From positions 682,001 to 746,000 of the forward strand of contig BLAL01000050.1 of NCBI GenBank assembly GCA_015698045.1: a DNA stretch of 64,000 bases. The letters are read 5' to 3'. Source of the stretch: Rhizophagus clarus. Its lineage: Eukaryota > Glomeromycota > Glomeromycetes > Glomerales > Glomeraceae. A program made the position numbers and the translations under genes. Below the pieces are notes generated by a model. That model did not search any database and had not been told where the DNA came from. It was given only the letters and a program-made list of their open reading frames with translations. Position 1 is the stretch's first letter. Every line of letters begins with the position of its first letter. Shown here piece by piece: positions 49,018-59,099 of this stretch.

Positions 49018-49223
49018 TATAATATTTTTTGTGCGCGAAGCCGCGAAAAGTTAAATTTTTCGCGTTTGATAGTGATAATTGATAATCTAATAGCTGGCAC
49101 GTGAAAATCTGGATAAATTTTATTGGATAATTTTAATTGTCACACAAAATTTCGAGTTTCAAATTTTTCACGTGGACTACTGATACAAAATAATAAATAC
49201 ACATATTTCTGAAAACGGCGATA

Positions 49224-49863
49224 ATAAATTAACACGAATTAAAAAACATTAAAAAATTTAAATATTTATTTTTAATTGCATTTGCCTCCTTGTTAGGTAA
49301 AACATTCTTCACTATATCATTATAGAATTTGGTTTATTTCCTTTTGACCAAGCTGAAAAATTTTCTTGGATATAGTCAAGTAAAACCTTGATTTCGACAT
49401 GCTCACTTACTTTCAGATTTTTCATCAGAAGGATCTTGGTATTAATCTCAATTACCATTCTCTTCTTCTTCATTTCTTCTAACCTAAATTAAATAATTTT
49501 TAAACCTTTTAAATGGTAATACAAAATTCATAACTATATACTTATTTGTTTTATTTCAAGTTGATTGAAATTTGGATTTTGTTGCTGAGGTAAAGTAAGA
49601 GGTAGACTATATAGCTGAGGATCATGCTGCTGCTGAGTAAGAACATGTTGTTAAGGATGATTATGTTAAGGAAAAATGTGTTGTTGAAAAAGAATAGGAG
49701 GAAGGGTTTGTTGCTGGACTTACTGTTCTGTGAGAATTGACCTGTGCAAAATTGCGTGTGAAGTTGTTGTTAAACACGTCACTATTTTCTTTTTTGAAGG
49801 TTTGTGAAAATTTGTATTAGTACATTTAACAGAAGTTTTTGCATTAACTTGTACTTGATTCAT
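49224..49863 (-). pseudogene. 5' part of the trihelix gene of the outer element
   Basis: From ATG at 49863 (MNQVQVNAKTS) through a Gln-rich region (LPLTLPQQQNPNFNQLEIK), then after an intron LKVSEHVEIKVLLDYIQENF and SAWSKGN. A one-base frame change then leads to TKFYNDIVKNVLPNKEANAI. This is the first half of a trihelix domain; the second half (KKYESIKKHNNQTGN) is at 45407-45387 and 12261-11830. It holds stops as well, so it is dead. Confidence 0.7.
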
Positions 49864-50255
49864 GATTTCTTTTTTTTAGTTTCTTAAGAAAGCGTGTCTT
49901 TTACTCTTAATAAAAAGTGATCAAAAAATTTTACTTTTTTGTAGGTCAGTAAAATCAGGTCACTAATTAAGTTACACAATTTTGTCATCCAATAATCATT
50001 AACCTAAAACTTGATCAAAAATCCAATCAATCAGAATTAAACAGGTCTTATATCACATATTGATCATTTGCCAATCATAATATATGTGATATCATGTTAA
50101 ATTTGAAGCCTAATCCCAAACCACAAATATTCTAAAAATTATATTTAGTTGTTTTATTTAATAATTTGAGTTATAAATAATTAAATGTAAAAGTATTGTG
50201 ATAAAATAAAATGTGGTTTTACAGTTAGCTTTAGGCCAAAATTTTCAATATTTGA

Positions 50256-50640
50256 CACTGGTCAAAATCGATGCTATCGGGTACATATCAGGTACATATC
50301 GGGTACCTGATATGTACCCGATATGTGTGAAATATGTGTATGCTATTTAATAATACTACACATATCGGGTACCCGACATGTACCCGTCGGATGCAGAAAA
50401 TCGGTGACATATAACGTACATATCGGGTACATTTCTCATACATATTAAATAGTTAAATATCGGTTACATATCATAGATTTATTGGGTACCCGATATATTT
50501 TAAAAAAATATCGGACAGATATTATACACTTATCGGATAGTGCTAATAAGTATCCTATATATACCCGATATGTATCCTATTTGTATTTGAAATATAAGCA
50601 TAATTTCATAATTTTCACACATATCGGATAGCCGAAAAGT
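50256..50640. promoter_or_regulatory. Subterminal CGGGTACCCG repeats, copy 2 left end
   Basis: Dense ATATCGGGTACC, GGTACCTGATATGT and related words, as at 24800-25191. Confidence 0.5.
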
Positions 50641-51339
50641 ATAGCATTTATGGGGCATTAATAGTAGTAGATTTATAATTTAAATACAATTGTAATTTAA
50701 AAGTAATTTAATTCATTTAATTGTAATTACTGAAAGTTTTATTTATATTTTCAATCGATAATAAAAAAAATATTATACAAAAAATATTATAAAAAAAATT
50801 CACTACTCTTTACACAAATTTACAATTAATGTTCACTTGTTTGCTTGTTTTCATTTCATTATATCTATTTAATTTGAAAGAAAGTAAAATGTTAGTAATA
50901 AAAGTGTTAGTATGAATATTAGTAGAAGTGTTAGCAAAAGAAAAGGAACGTTAATAAAAAAATTTTTACATTAGAAAGTGTTAGTATTAATGTTAGTATG
51001 AAAGTTAGTAGAAGTAGAAAAGGAACGTCAATAAAAAAAAATATAAAGTATAAGTATTAATGTTAGTGTTAATATTAGTAGAAGTGTTAGTAAAAGTAAG
51101 GAATAAAAAATGTTTAACAGTAGAACATTGTTAGTAGGAACGTTAGTAGGAGGAAACACATTAGAAAAAAATATTAGTAAAAGTGTTAACAGGATGGAAA
51201 AAGAAATTTCAACAAAAAATGTACCTTTGTATTTATTTTTTAGAAAAACCAATAAAGTAAAAAACTCGATAGTAGAACATTGTTTAGGACGTTAGTGAGA
51301 AGAAATACATTGGAAAAATATATTAATAAGAGTGTTAAG

Positions 51340-51760
51340 AATAACATAATAATGGGAAAAGAAATTTCAACAAAAAATATACCTTTATCTTTATTTTTTA
51401 GACAAAAACAATAAAGTAAAAATTTGAGAGAGAGAGAAAAAAGTTTTGAAAAAAAAAAATGATAAATAAATAATTAAATCGTGATCGTGCAATCACATGA
51501 TCAACAAAATTATCAATTTTTATTGGTTATTTGGGTAATATTATAAATAACATAATAATGGGAAAAGAAATTTCAACAAAAAATATACCTTTATCTTTAT
51601 TTTTTAGACAAAACAATAAAGTAAAAATTTGAGAGAGAGAGAAAAAGTTTTTGAAAAAAAAAAAAAAAAAATACGATAAATAAATAATTAAATCATGATC
51701 GTGCAATAACATGATCAACAAAATTATCAATTTTTATTGGTTATTTGGGTAATATTATAT
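51340..51760. repeat. Tandem duplication inside the CACTA element, copy 2
   Basis: Inverted counterpart of 23690-24110, two units of about 210 bp with TTGGTTATTTGGGTAATATT at the end of each. Confidence 0.8.
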
Positions 51761-52495
51761 TCAGCCACATCAGTCACAAAATCGGTCACCTATCGAATGC
51801 ACAAGTCAATATTAGCGAAGAAGCACAAACTTGATTATTCACTATTCGTGCTCAACTTGAGTTGATAAAATTATTAAAAAATCACTGATTTTATTAAATT
51901 TATCAGAATTTTTATACCTAATTAAAGATGATTAAATTAAGTTTTACTACCGATTTCATTATAACGTTGCCAACTTTTTTGTTAATCTTGGATATTTTAT
52001 TTTGAATTTAAATTGTTCGCTTTGAACTCGAGTTAAACTCAAGTTCAACTCAAGTTTAACTCGTTCGCTCAAGATCTTTGTGTAATGTATTGTAGATCCG
52101 TAATTGTTTTATTTGTAGTCTATAATTGGCAAAAGCTTATTATAAACCAAAATAAAAAACACTATTTATTTACGTATCTGTATTATTAGATTTTACCTTT
52201 TTTAGATTTGATATATAATTAAAAAGAAGACCTTTATCTTGATATTTTGGAATCACGATCATAACAATTGAGTTTAGGTCGAGTTTAACTTGTTCATTGT
52301 GATTGATTGTATTGTAGATCCGTATCTGTATTATAATTAATATAAAGAAGACAGATCATAACAATCATGACATATTTGAGAAATTAGAACAATTTACGTA
52401 AATGTTCTTGAAGGGTAATTAATATAATAATACAAGGTGATAAAAAATTGTTTTTAAAAAGAGGTTTCATCTTTTTTTTTTTCTTACAATAAATT

Positions 52496-52574
52496 TGTTG
52501 TCGTTATTTCTATTATATATTCTTTTTCTTAAAATTTGTTGCCGTTATTTCTATTATATATTCTTTTTCTTAAA
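52496..52574 (+). repeat. Short tandem duplication directly before the Myb/SANT start codon
   Basis: A unit of about 40 bp, CGTTATTTCTATTATATATT then CTTTTTCTTAAAAT, occurs twice. The second copy runs into the ATG at 52575. Copy 1 has the same arrangement at 22882-22975. It contains TATATATT and a pyrimidine run, so it could be a duplicated core promoter. Confidence 0.5.
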
Positions 52575-53180
52575 ATGCCCGCAAATTGGACTGATGCAAT
52601 AACTGAATATTTAATAAGATATAGGAGGTAAAAAATTAAATGAAAACTAATAAATAACTTTGATCATATTCTAGTTTTTTTTTCTCTTACGTTTCCTGAT
52701 CTAAAAATTAAATAAATAATGTAAAGGAGAAGGAACAACTACTACCATGACATACCCGGGAGGGACCGCTCTGAATTCTGGGAGAGCCTAGCTCGAAGAA
52801 TTCAGAGACGGTTCCGCATGAGGTTCACTGGCCAACAGGTAGAAAGAAAGTGGAGAAACTTGGTCAGGAATTTTAATGTTAGTAAAATAATAATAAATCA
52901 TAAAAAAAAAATAAAAAAAATAAAAAATTAATAGTATTAACATTTTTAGAATTTCTGTGAATGGAGGAATGGTGCGCGAAATGGAAGGTGGTCCCGGAAA
53001 GGAGAAAGATATTATAGGCAGTTCCGCACAAGGTTTTGGGACAGACCTGGTAATTATTAAGAATTTTTTTAATTTATATTTAAGTTATTTAAGTTCTAAA
53101 TTTATATATATTTCTTAGGGAACCACCACAGTCGTAGGCGGCGTAGAAACACTGCGCATCGGCGGCCTCAGAATCCGTAA
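52575..53180 (+). CDS. Small Myb/SANT-like protein gene, copy 2 (four exons, 121 aa)
   Basis: Exons 52575-52627, 52727-52877, 52950-53049 and 53119-53180 give an unbroken 121-residue protein. It starts MPANWTDAITEYLIRYR, continues SEFWESLARRIQRRFRMRFT and GQQVERKWRNLVRNF, and ends in an Arg-rich stretch (GNHHSRRRRRNTAHRRRPQN). The spaced Trp/Phe residues and the KWRNL phrase mark a trihelix or Myb/SANT-like DNA-binding domain. The rest is basic and may bind DNA or RNA. The donor after exon 2 is GTTAGT. It is the only gene I can recognise in the element, and no transposase accompanies it. A decayed relative with the same later splice positions is split between 17824 and 44573. Confidence 0.82.
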
Positions 53181-53199
53181 ATTATATTTTTTTATTTTT

Positions 53200-53400
53200 A
53201 TTTTTTTTTTATTTTGTATTTTTATATTTTATTTTTATTTTTATTTTTTATTTATATTTTTATATTTTTATTATTTTTATTATTATTATTTTTTATTTTT
53301 TATTATCTTTTATTATTATTATTTTTTATTAAATATATATATATATTATATAGTCATCTAATTATTATTTTAATATTTTTACTATTTTATAATTTGATTT
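53200..53400. repeat. Low-complexity A/T block after the Myb/SANT gene
   Basis: TTTTTATTTT and TTATTATTATT runs ending in ATATATATATAT. Apparent Phe/Leu/Ile frames here are composition artefacts. Confidence 0.8.
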
Positions 53401-53872
53401 AATATCGGCCTATATACCTCAATTATAAGTAATTAAAGCTTATTATAATAAATTGCTTTTATTCAATAAACATTCATTTTTTTTTTTTATTAAAGTATTA
53501 ATTAAATAAACAATCTGTCGTCATATATTATATAATATATTGTAATGATGAAATGTCCCCAATAAATTTTTAAAAAAGGTACATTTAGGCGTGACAGATC
53601 TAATACCGCTGATTCTTCCAAAATGTTATTAAAATCTTTCCATAGATCAAATTGAGAGAACTAATCTATCAATTTACAATATAAAATCTTGAAATAATCT
53701 TTCACATTTTCAAAATACGTGATCAAACTCATTTTTGCTAAACTGCCGAAACCTTTTGGCGTTTACATGCAATAGTTTCGGCATTTTAATTTAATTTGAC
53801 GATCATTGATTATCATGATCAATCTATTTTTACGGTTTTCTAAACCATAATTTTTTTTTTATTTTTTTTTAG

Positions 53873-54507
53873 GTTGCTGGACTCCCGGACTTGGAATGTA
53901 AGTTGGAAGGGGTGGGGGGAATTTTTTTTTAATATTAAAGAAACGTTACTAATGTTTCTTTCTTTATTTTTTTTAGGTTGCCAGCCTTCTTGGACGAACC
54001 GGACTTGGGAAATGTAAGTTGGAAAGGGTGGTGATTTTTTTTTAATATTAAAGAAACGTTACTAACGTTTCTTTCTTTATTTTTTTTTTAGGTTGCCAGC
54101 CTTCTTGGACGAACCGGACTTGGGAAATGTAAGTTGGAAAGGGTGGTGATTTTTTTTTAATATTAAAGAAACGTTACTAACGTTTTTAGGTTGCCGGCCT
54201 TCTTGGACGAACCAGACTTGGGAATGTAAGTTAGAAAGGGCGGGGGATTTTTTTTAATATTAAAGAAACGTTACTAATGTTTCTTTCTTTATTTTTTTTA
54301 GGTTGCCGGCCTTCTTGGACGAACTGGACTTGGGAATGTAAGTTGGAAAGGGTGGTGATTTTTTTTTAATGTTAAAGAAACGTTACTAACATTTCTTTCT
54401 TTATTTTTTTCAGATTGCTGGACTCCGGACTTGAAATGTAAGGAGAGAGGGAGGGATATTTTTTGAATATTAAAGAAACAGTTTAACGTTTCTTTTATTT
54501 ATTTTAG
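53873..54507 (+). repeat. Tandem microexon array, copy 2 (plus strand)
   Basis: Exon-like blocks start at 53873, 53977, 54092, 54190, 54302, 54414 and 54508. Typical block: GTTGCCAGCCTTCTTGGACG, then AACCGGACTTGGGAAT, 36-37 bases long (two variants are 24-25). Each is followed by GTAAGT and a spacer of 65-80 bases containing GAAACGTTACTAACGTTTC and a T-rich tract ending in AG. Blocks are nearly identical to one another and open in all three frames. One spacer has lost its T tract (near 54180). Confidence 0.85.
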
Positions 54508-54839
54508 GTTGCAGTTTCCCTTGTTCCTCTTGATCCTAACGTGATCACGATTAAGAAAAGTTTGAGCAAACTTTTCTTAAAATTGTATTATAAATGACTG
54601 TAACCTTTTTATTAATTTATTGTAATAAAATACGTAATAAAATAAAAATATTAACAATAATAATTATACTTTTAAACACTTTACAAAAAATTTATAAACT
54701 TGATAATGCATTCAATAAATAAGACAATAAAAATTTTTTAACTACATTAAATGAATTAAAAATTTCTAAAAAGAAAAATCTATAAAGAAAGTAAACTCTA
54801 AAAAATTTCTTAATACGTTATATAATATGAAATCTAACG

Positions 54840-55077
54840 TATTAAAATTTGTATCACATATCGGGTACCCGATATGTGTAAGATAGAACTGTGTCCGATA
54901 TATATTAAATAACATATCGGTGACCAATAGTTTAGATATCGGGGTCTTGTTAATTAGGCATATTTTGAAGTGTAATAAATCGGGTACCCGATATGTAAAA
55001 ATACCCGATATTTATCCGATTAGCCGCCAATATATAAGTCCCCGATATGTACCCGATAGAATTGATTTTGACCAGTA
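54840..55077. promoter_or_regulatory. Subterminal CGGGTACCCG repeats, copy 2 right end
   Basis: Matches 20477-20710 in inverted orientation: ATCGGGTACCCGATATGT twice, plus single half-sites. Confidence 0.5.
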
Positions 55078-55080
55078 TGA

Positions 55081-57540
55081 TATATGCGCTGATCATTTTC
55101 TAATCAAACTTTGAAGGTTACAAAACTTCAGGCCAAACTTGAAACTTTCAAAATATACTATTTAGATATTCAAGAATTAATGGCTAAAATAAAACTGAAT
55201 GATTTTTGATAAACCAAAAGTTATCATCAAATAAAAACTTGCAATTATTATTAGATTATAGGGCTAATTTTTAGCAAGCTTTTATGAGTTGTTTTAAGAA
55301 TTTTTCATTAATCAAATAATAAATAAAGTAAGATAATAAAGATTAGACTTCTTGGATGAATCTGAACTTGAAATGTATATAAGTAAGTTAGTGAAGAAAT
55401 GGAAGTGGATTTTTTTTAATATATTGAAGAAATATACTAATGTTTCTTTTATTTCTTTTTTTTTTTCTTTAAGTTGCCAGACTTCTTGAACAAACCTAAA
55501 CAATATATAAATATGTTAGATTTGAGTTTACTTAATAATCATATAAAAAAAAACCCTATGTATTTATTTTAATATAAAAATTTTAGTTGATTAGATATTT
55601 AAATGCATAGCTAAACTTATTTTTATTTTAGCTCAGTAATTGTATTTAGCAGAACCTCTTATTCATATAACAAAGATTTTCATATATATATATAGAGAAA
55701 ATTTTAATTTCTCATGTATATCAAAAAAAATTTTTACAAAAAATTTTTTTAAACTGATACTTCTTTTTTATTATTTTACATATTTTAATTTTATAAACAC
55801 AATATTGTATTTAATATTTATAAAAAAAATCATGTTTTTATAATAATATTCTCATATTTTTATTTTTTGTTTGTTAATTTTACTCATATATAAAATGAAT
55901 TTTAGACAATTGAAATTACCTTTTTCAAAAAATTTTTTTTTTCTCTTTTAACTTTAAGATGTAATAATATCACTTTGGTCAAATGAAATTATTTTTTTAT
56001 GTTTAAAAAGTTATTCAGTGATATCGAATCTACCTGCATATAAATTTTTATAATGATTGGACTAATATTTGTGAAGTATTGGCTATTTTTGTATTATCAA
56101 TTTTTTTGCAAAAACCTGTTTTGCAACTTCAGAGCATGATTTCACTACTTTGGTCAAATAAAATTACTTTTTCTGCTTAAGTAAAATTATTCAGTGAGGT
56201 CGAATCTACTTATAGTAAAAATTTTAGAATGATTAGATTAATATTTGTAGAATGCGACTAACATTTGTACTTTCAATTATTTATCATTTAAGTGATTTTA
56301 ATTTTAAAGTGTAATTTTTTTTATTTTAAATCAACTTGTTAACTTTAAGAAGTTGTTCAGAAGGGTTGGCAATAATTTATATTTTAATTTTATAAATTTA
56401 AATATAATAATATTTATAAAAAATTCCAAATTTTAAAACTATTTTTAAAATAGCAATAGTATATTAATATTATATTAATATTAATTAAAATTAAAAATTC
56501 TGAAGTTGGTATATCATTTTATATTATGAATTTATTAATATTTAGTGAATAAATTTTACAATTTTTTTTCACAATGATATAAAAAATTAATTTACTATTA
56601 CTATATATATATTTATTATCTTTTTATACTTAAATAAAGTTATATATGTCAGAAAAAAAATTGCTTAGTAGAATAAAAAATTCAAAGGTTATAATAAGAG
56701 TTTGCTTAGCAGAACTTAAAATAATTTTTGAAATTTTTATCTAACCTATATATATATTGTTCAGGGTCCTATTATGGTATTATAATAATGATATTAATAT
56801 TTACAATTTATTAAAAGAAATTTAATATTTTTTAAATTTTAATTTATTTGGTATGAAAATAAAATAAAAACTATTTATTTATAAAAAAATTTATGTTGGC
56901 TATATTAATTATTAAATCACAAATATATATACTGTAAATAAATAAAAATAAATAAGTAAAATTTTTTTTTTTTATATTTAAATAGTATTAAAATAAAAGA
57001 TATTTATGAAATAATTCAAAAAAATAAGTAAACTTAAAACATTGAAAAAGTTTTCTTAATATTTTATTAATTTACTATATTAAAATAAGTAACCTTTTTC
57101 AGTTAAATTAAACTAAATAAAGCAAAGTTTTTACTTTTTATTGTTTATAAATATGTTCTTAAGAACTAAATGATATACTTATAATTATTAAAAAATGATG
57201 TTACATTATATAAATACAATATTACCTATAACCTAAATTTTGATTTTAGCCAAATTTAGATCAGTATTACAAATTTGATCAGAATTAAAAAAATTTTAAT
57301 CAAAATTATGATTTATTTATACTAATTTTTATTAACTTTGAATTTTACATATAAACTATGAACTTTAAGTAATTTATATTATAATATTATAGTATAAAAA
57401 AACTCCTTTTCAATCTTATAACATTTCTACTGACTAATAATTATATAGTCTGATTACTATTAGTACTTCATTATAATATTTTTTAGAATTAATTTATATA
57501 CTGTAATTTAAATTGTTTGTAGTCATACAAAAAAAAAAAT
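55081..57540. other. AT-rich stretch with a relic of the microexon array
   Basis: Mostly A/T-rich sequence without genes. At 55345-55505 two decayed modules resemble the 53.9-kb array: GACTTCTTGGATGAATCTG, GAAATATACTAATGTTTC, T tract, then TTGCCAGACTTCTTGAAC. 56100-56300 has two similar copies of a block with TCACTTTGGTCAAATGAAAT and TTCAGTGA.ATCGAATCTAC words (first at 55965). Confidence 0.5.
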
Positions 57541-58434
57541 GACTGAGTCTAATAAAATACCAACCCCTAAATATCTGGATTGATATGCTAAATTAAGTGA
57601 TTATCAAGCTTTTTGACAAATAAGATTCATACTAATTTATATAAAAAATATAAAAAAGAAACTGAAAATGAGTCATTATAAGTAATACTTCAAGTCTCTG
57701 ATGAAGTAAAACTAAATCTAATCAAATTCATATTAGAGCATTTCACATGATATAAAAGCCTTTTGTATAATAAGCAAAAAAATAATGTAATATTTATTAA
57801 AGATTAATAAAAAATAATGTAATATGATATAATTAAATATGTAATTAAATATATAATATATCATATGTTAAAGTAAGTTATTTATATTGTAACTATATTT
57901 TCAATAACTCTGATAATTCCAAAAATATTCAAATATAAGATTAAAATTAGTAAATTTTCATCTTGTCACTTTTTGTATTCATTTCTAATTTTTCTAATCC
58001 TAGTTCATACAGTTCATACAATGACTACAAAGCTTGGTTTTAACTAGATAATAATAAAAGAAAAATGGATGAGACAGTTGATAAAGAATTTTATAAATCC
58101 CTTCAGGTACTTTATTCTTTATACGATTTTAAATTATAGGAATAGCCAATGAAAAATTTTTTATGTAGGAATCAACAAATTTATATTCTATTTAGTGTCA
58201 AAGAGAAGTTAATAAAACCACTCCACTGTCAGTCAATTCTAATAGTAACTGTTTGGGATGCAGTAGCTCTATTTTGAATGATCTACATAATGAGTATGAA
58301 GTTTATCAAGGAAATAAAGTTTTAAGATCAGAAAGAATATCTTTCCAAAACGCTAATTATCTTGAACAAAAAATTACAATAATAGAAACAAATGTGTTAG
58401 GTCATCCAACAGCAGTAAATGTAATAATGTTAAA
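57541..58434 (+). pseudogene. 5' part of a decayed host-type gene
   Basis: Starts MTESNKIPTPKYLD, with stops soon after (YAKLSDYQAF). Later exons include 58168-58434, after an acceptor TATGTAG, with SNSNCLGCSSSILNDLHNEY and EQKITIIETNVLGHPTAV. Stops in several places show it is dead. The CATCGGG element interrupts it at 58435; the 3' half resumes at 61555. I do not recognise a domain; the phrases recall an expanded Glomeromycotina family. Confidence 0.6.
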
Positions 58435-59099
58435 CATCGGGAAAGTTATATCAGATCAGATCTGTGATGATCTGCAATTTTAGCAGATTGCTGCTTTTTT
58501 TTATGCAATTTTTGATAAGAATCTGCGCAATATTGCAAAAATTTTTTTTTTTATTTTTTTAAAGATTTTTCTATAAAAAAATTTGTAATAATCTTCAAAA
58601 TTGCAGATTTTTAAAACACTTCATACAAAAATCTTTAAAGATTTTCACAATTTTCTTCTTTAATTTGATAAACTTTACATAAACTGATTTTCTTTAATTT
58701 GATAAACTTACATAAACTTTTTTTTAATTTTGAACTTAACTTTATTTTAACACTTAAACTTTCTTAAAGAAATAGTTTTTTATACTTTAAAGAAATACAT
58801 TTTTTATGACACTTTTCAAAGAAATAATTTTATAACACCTTTTACAGAAATAATTTAATATTTTTTCGAAGCTTATCAGACTTTAAGTGTCAAAGAATGT
58901 TTCATTTAACGAATGTTGACACTAACGTCTTATATCCATAAAAATAATATTATCCATATAAGCTATGACAGAAATTCAAACTGATTCCATGGACCATTCG
59001 TTCATTTTGTTAGAATCCAAATTAACGGGCTAATTGAGCTTGAATTAAAGATTTCAAAGGTTTTCCTTTAAAAAAAAAAGCTTTTTTTTATTTTATTTA

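Larger units (their letters stand above)
45438..49221. mobile_element. Mariner/Tc1-type element with a cargo gene, TA target duplication
   Basis: The inverted ends TCGCCGTTTTCAGAAATATG are identical over about 24 bases, flanked by TA (45436-45437 and 49222-49223). It contains an intact-looking DD34E transposase gene on the plus strand and a larger three-exon gene on the minus strand, both inside the ends. It sits in the intron of the trihelix gene of the outer element. At 3.8 kb it is long for the family because of the second gene. Confidence 0.88.
11548..50048. mobile_element. Outermost TIR element, shattered by nested insertions
   Basis: The left end AGGCCTGTTCAATTCTGATT (11548) and the inverse complement of the right end AGACCTGTTTAATTCTGATT (to 50048) match through TTTTTGATC. 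Flanking bases TAT on both sides suggest a 3-bp target duplication. Between them lie the two halves of a minus-strand trihelix gene (12261-11830 and 49863-49224) with a 33.1-kb and a 3.8-kb insertion between them. Subtracting those leaves an element of about 1.6 kb. The family is unsure; a Harbinger-like element with a Myb/SANT-type second gene is one possibility. Confidence 0.6.
50256..55077. mobile_element. 4.8-kb CACTA-type element, copy 2 (gene on plus strand)
   Basis: The left end CACTGGTCAAAATCGATGC (50256) is inverted at the right end, whose last base is A where G is expected (55077). TGA is duplicated at 50253-50255 and 55078-55080. It is near-identical to 20477-25191 in inverted orientation along its whole length. 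The plus-strand order is left subterminal repeats, GTTAGTA repeats, duplicated block, Myb/SANT gene, AT-rich spacer, microexon array, right subterminal repeats. Confidence 0.9.
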
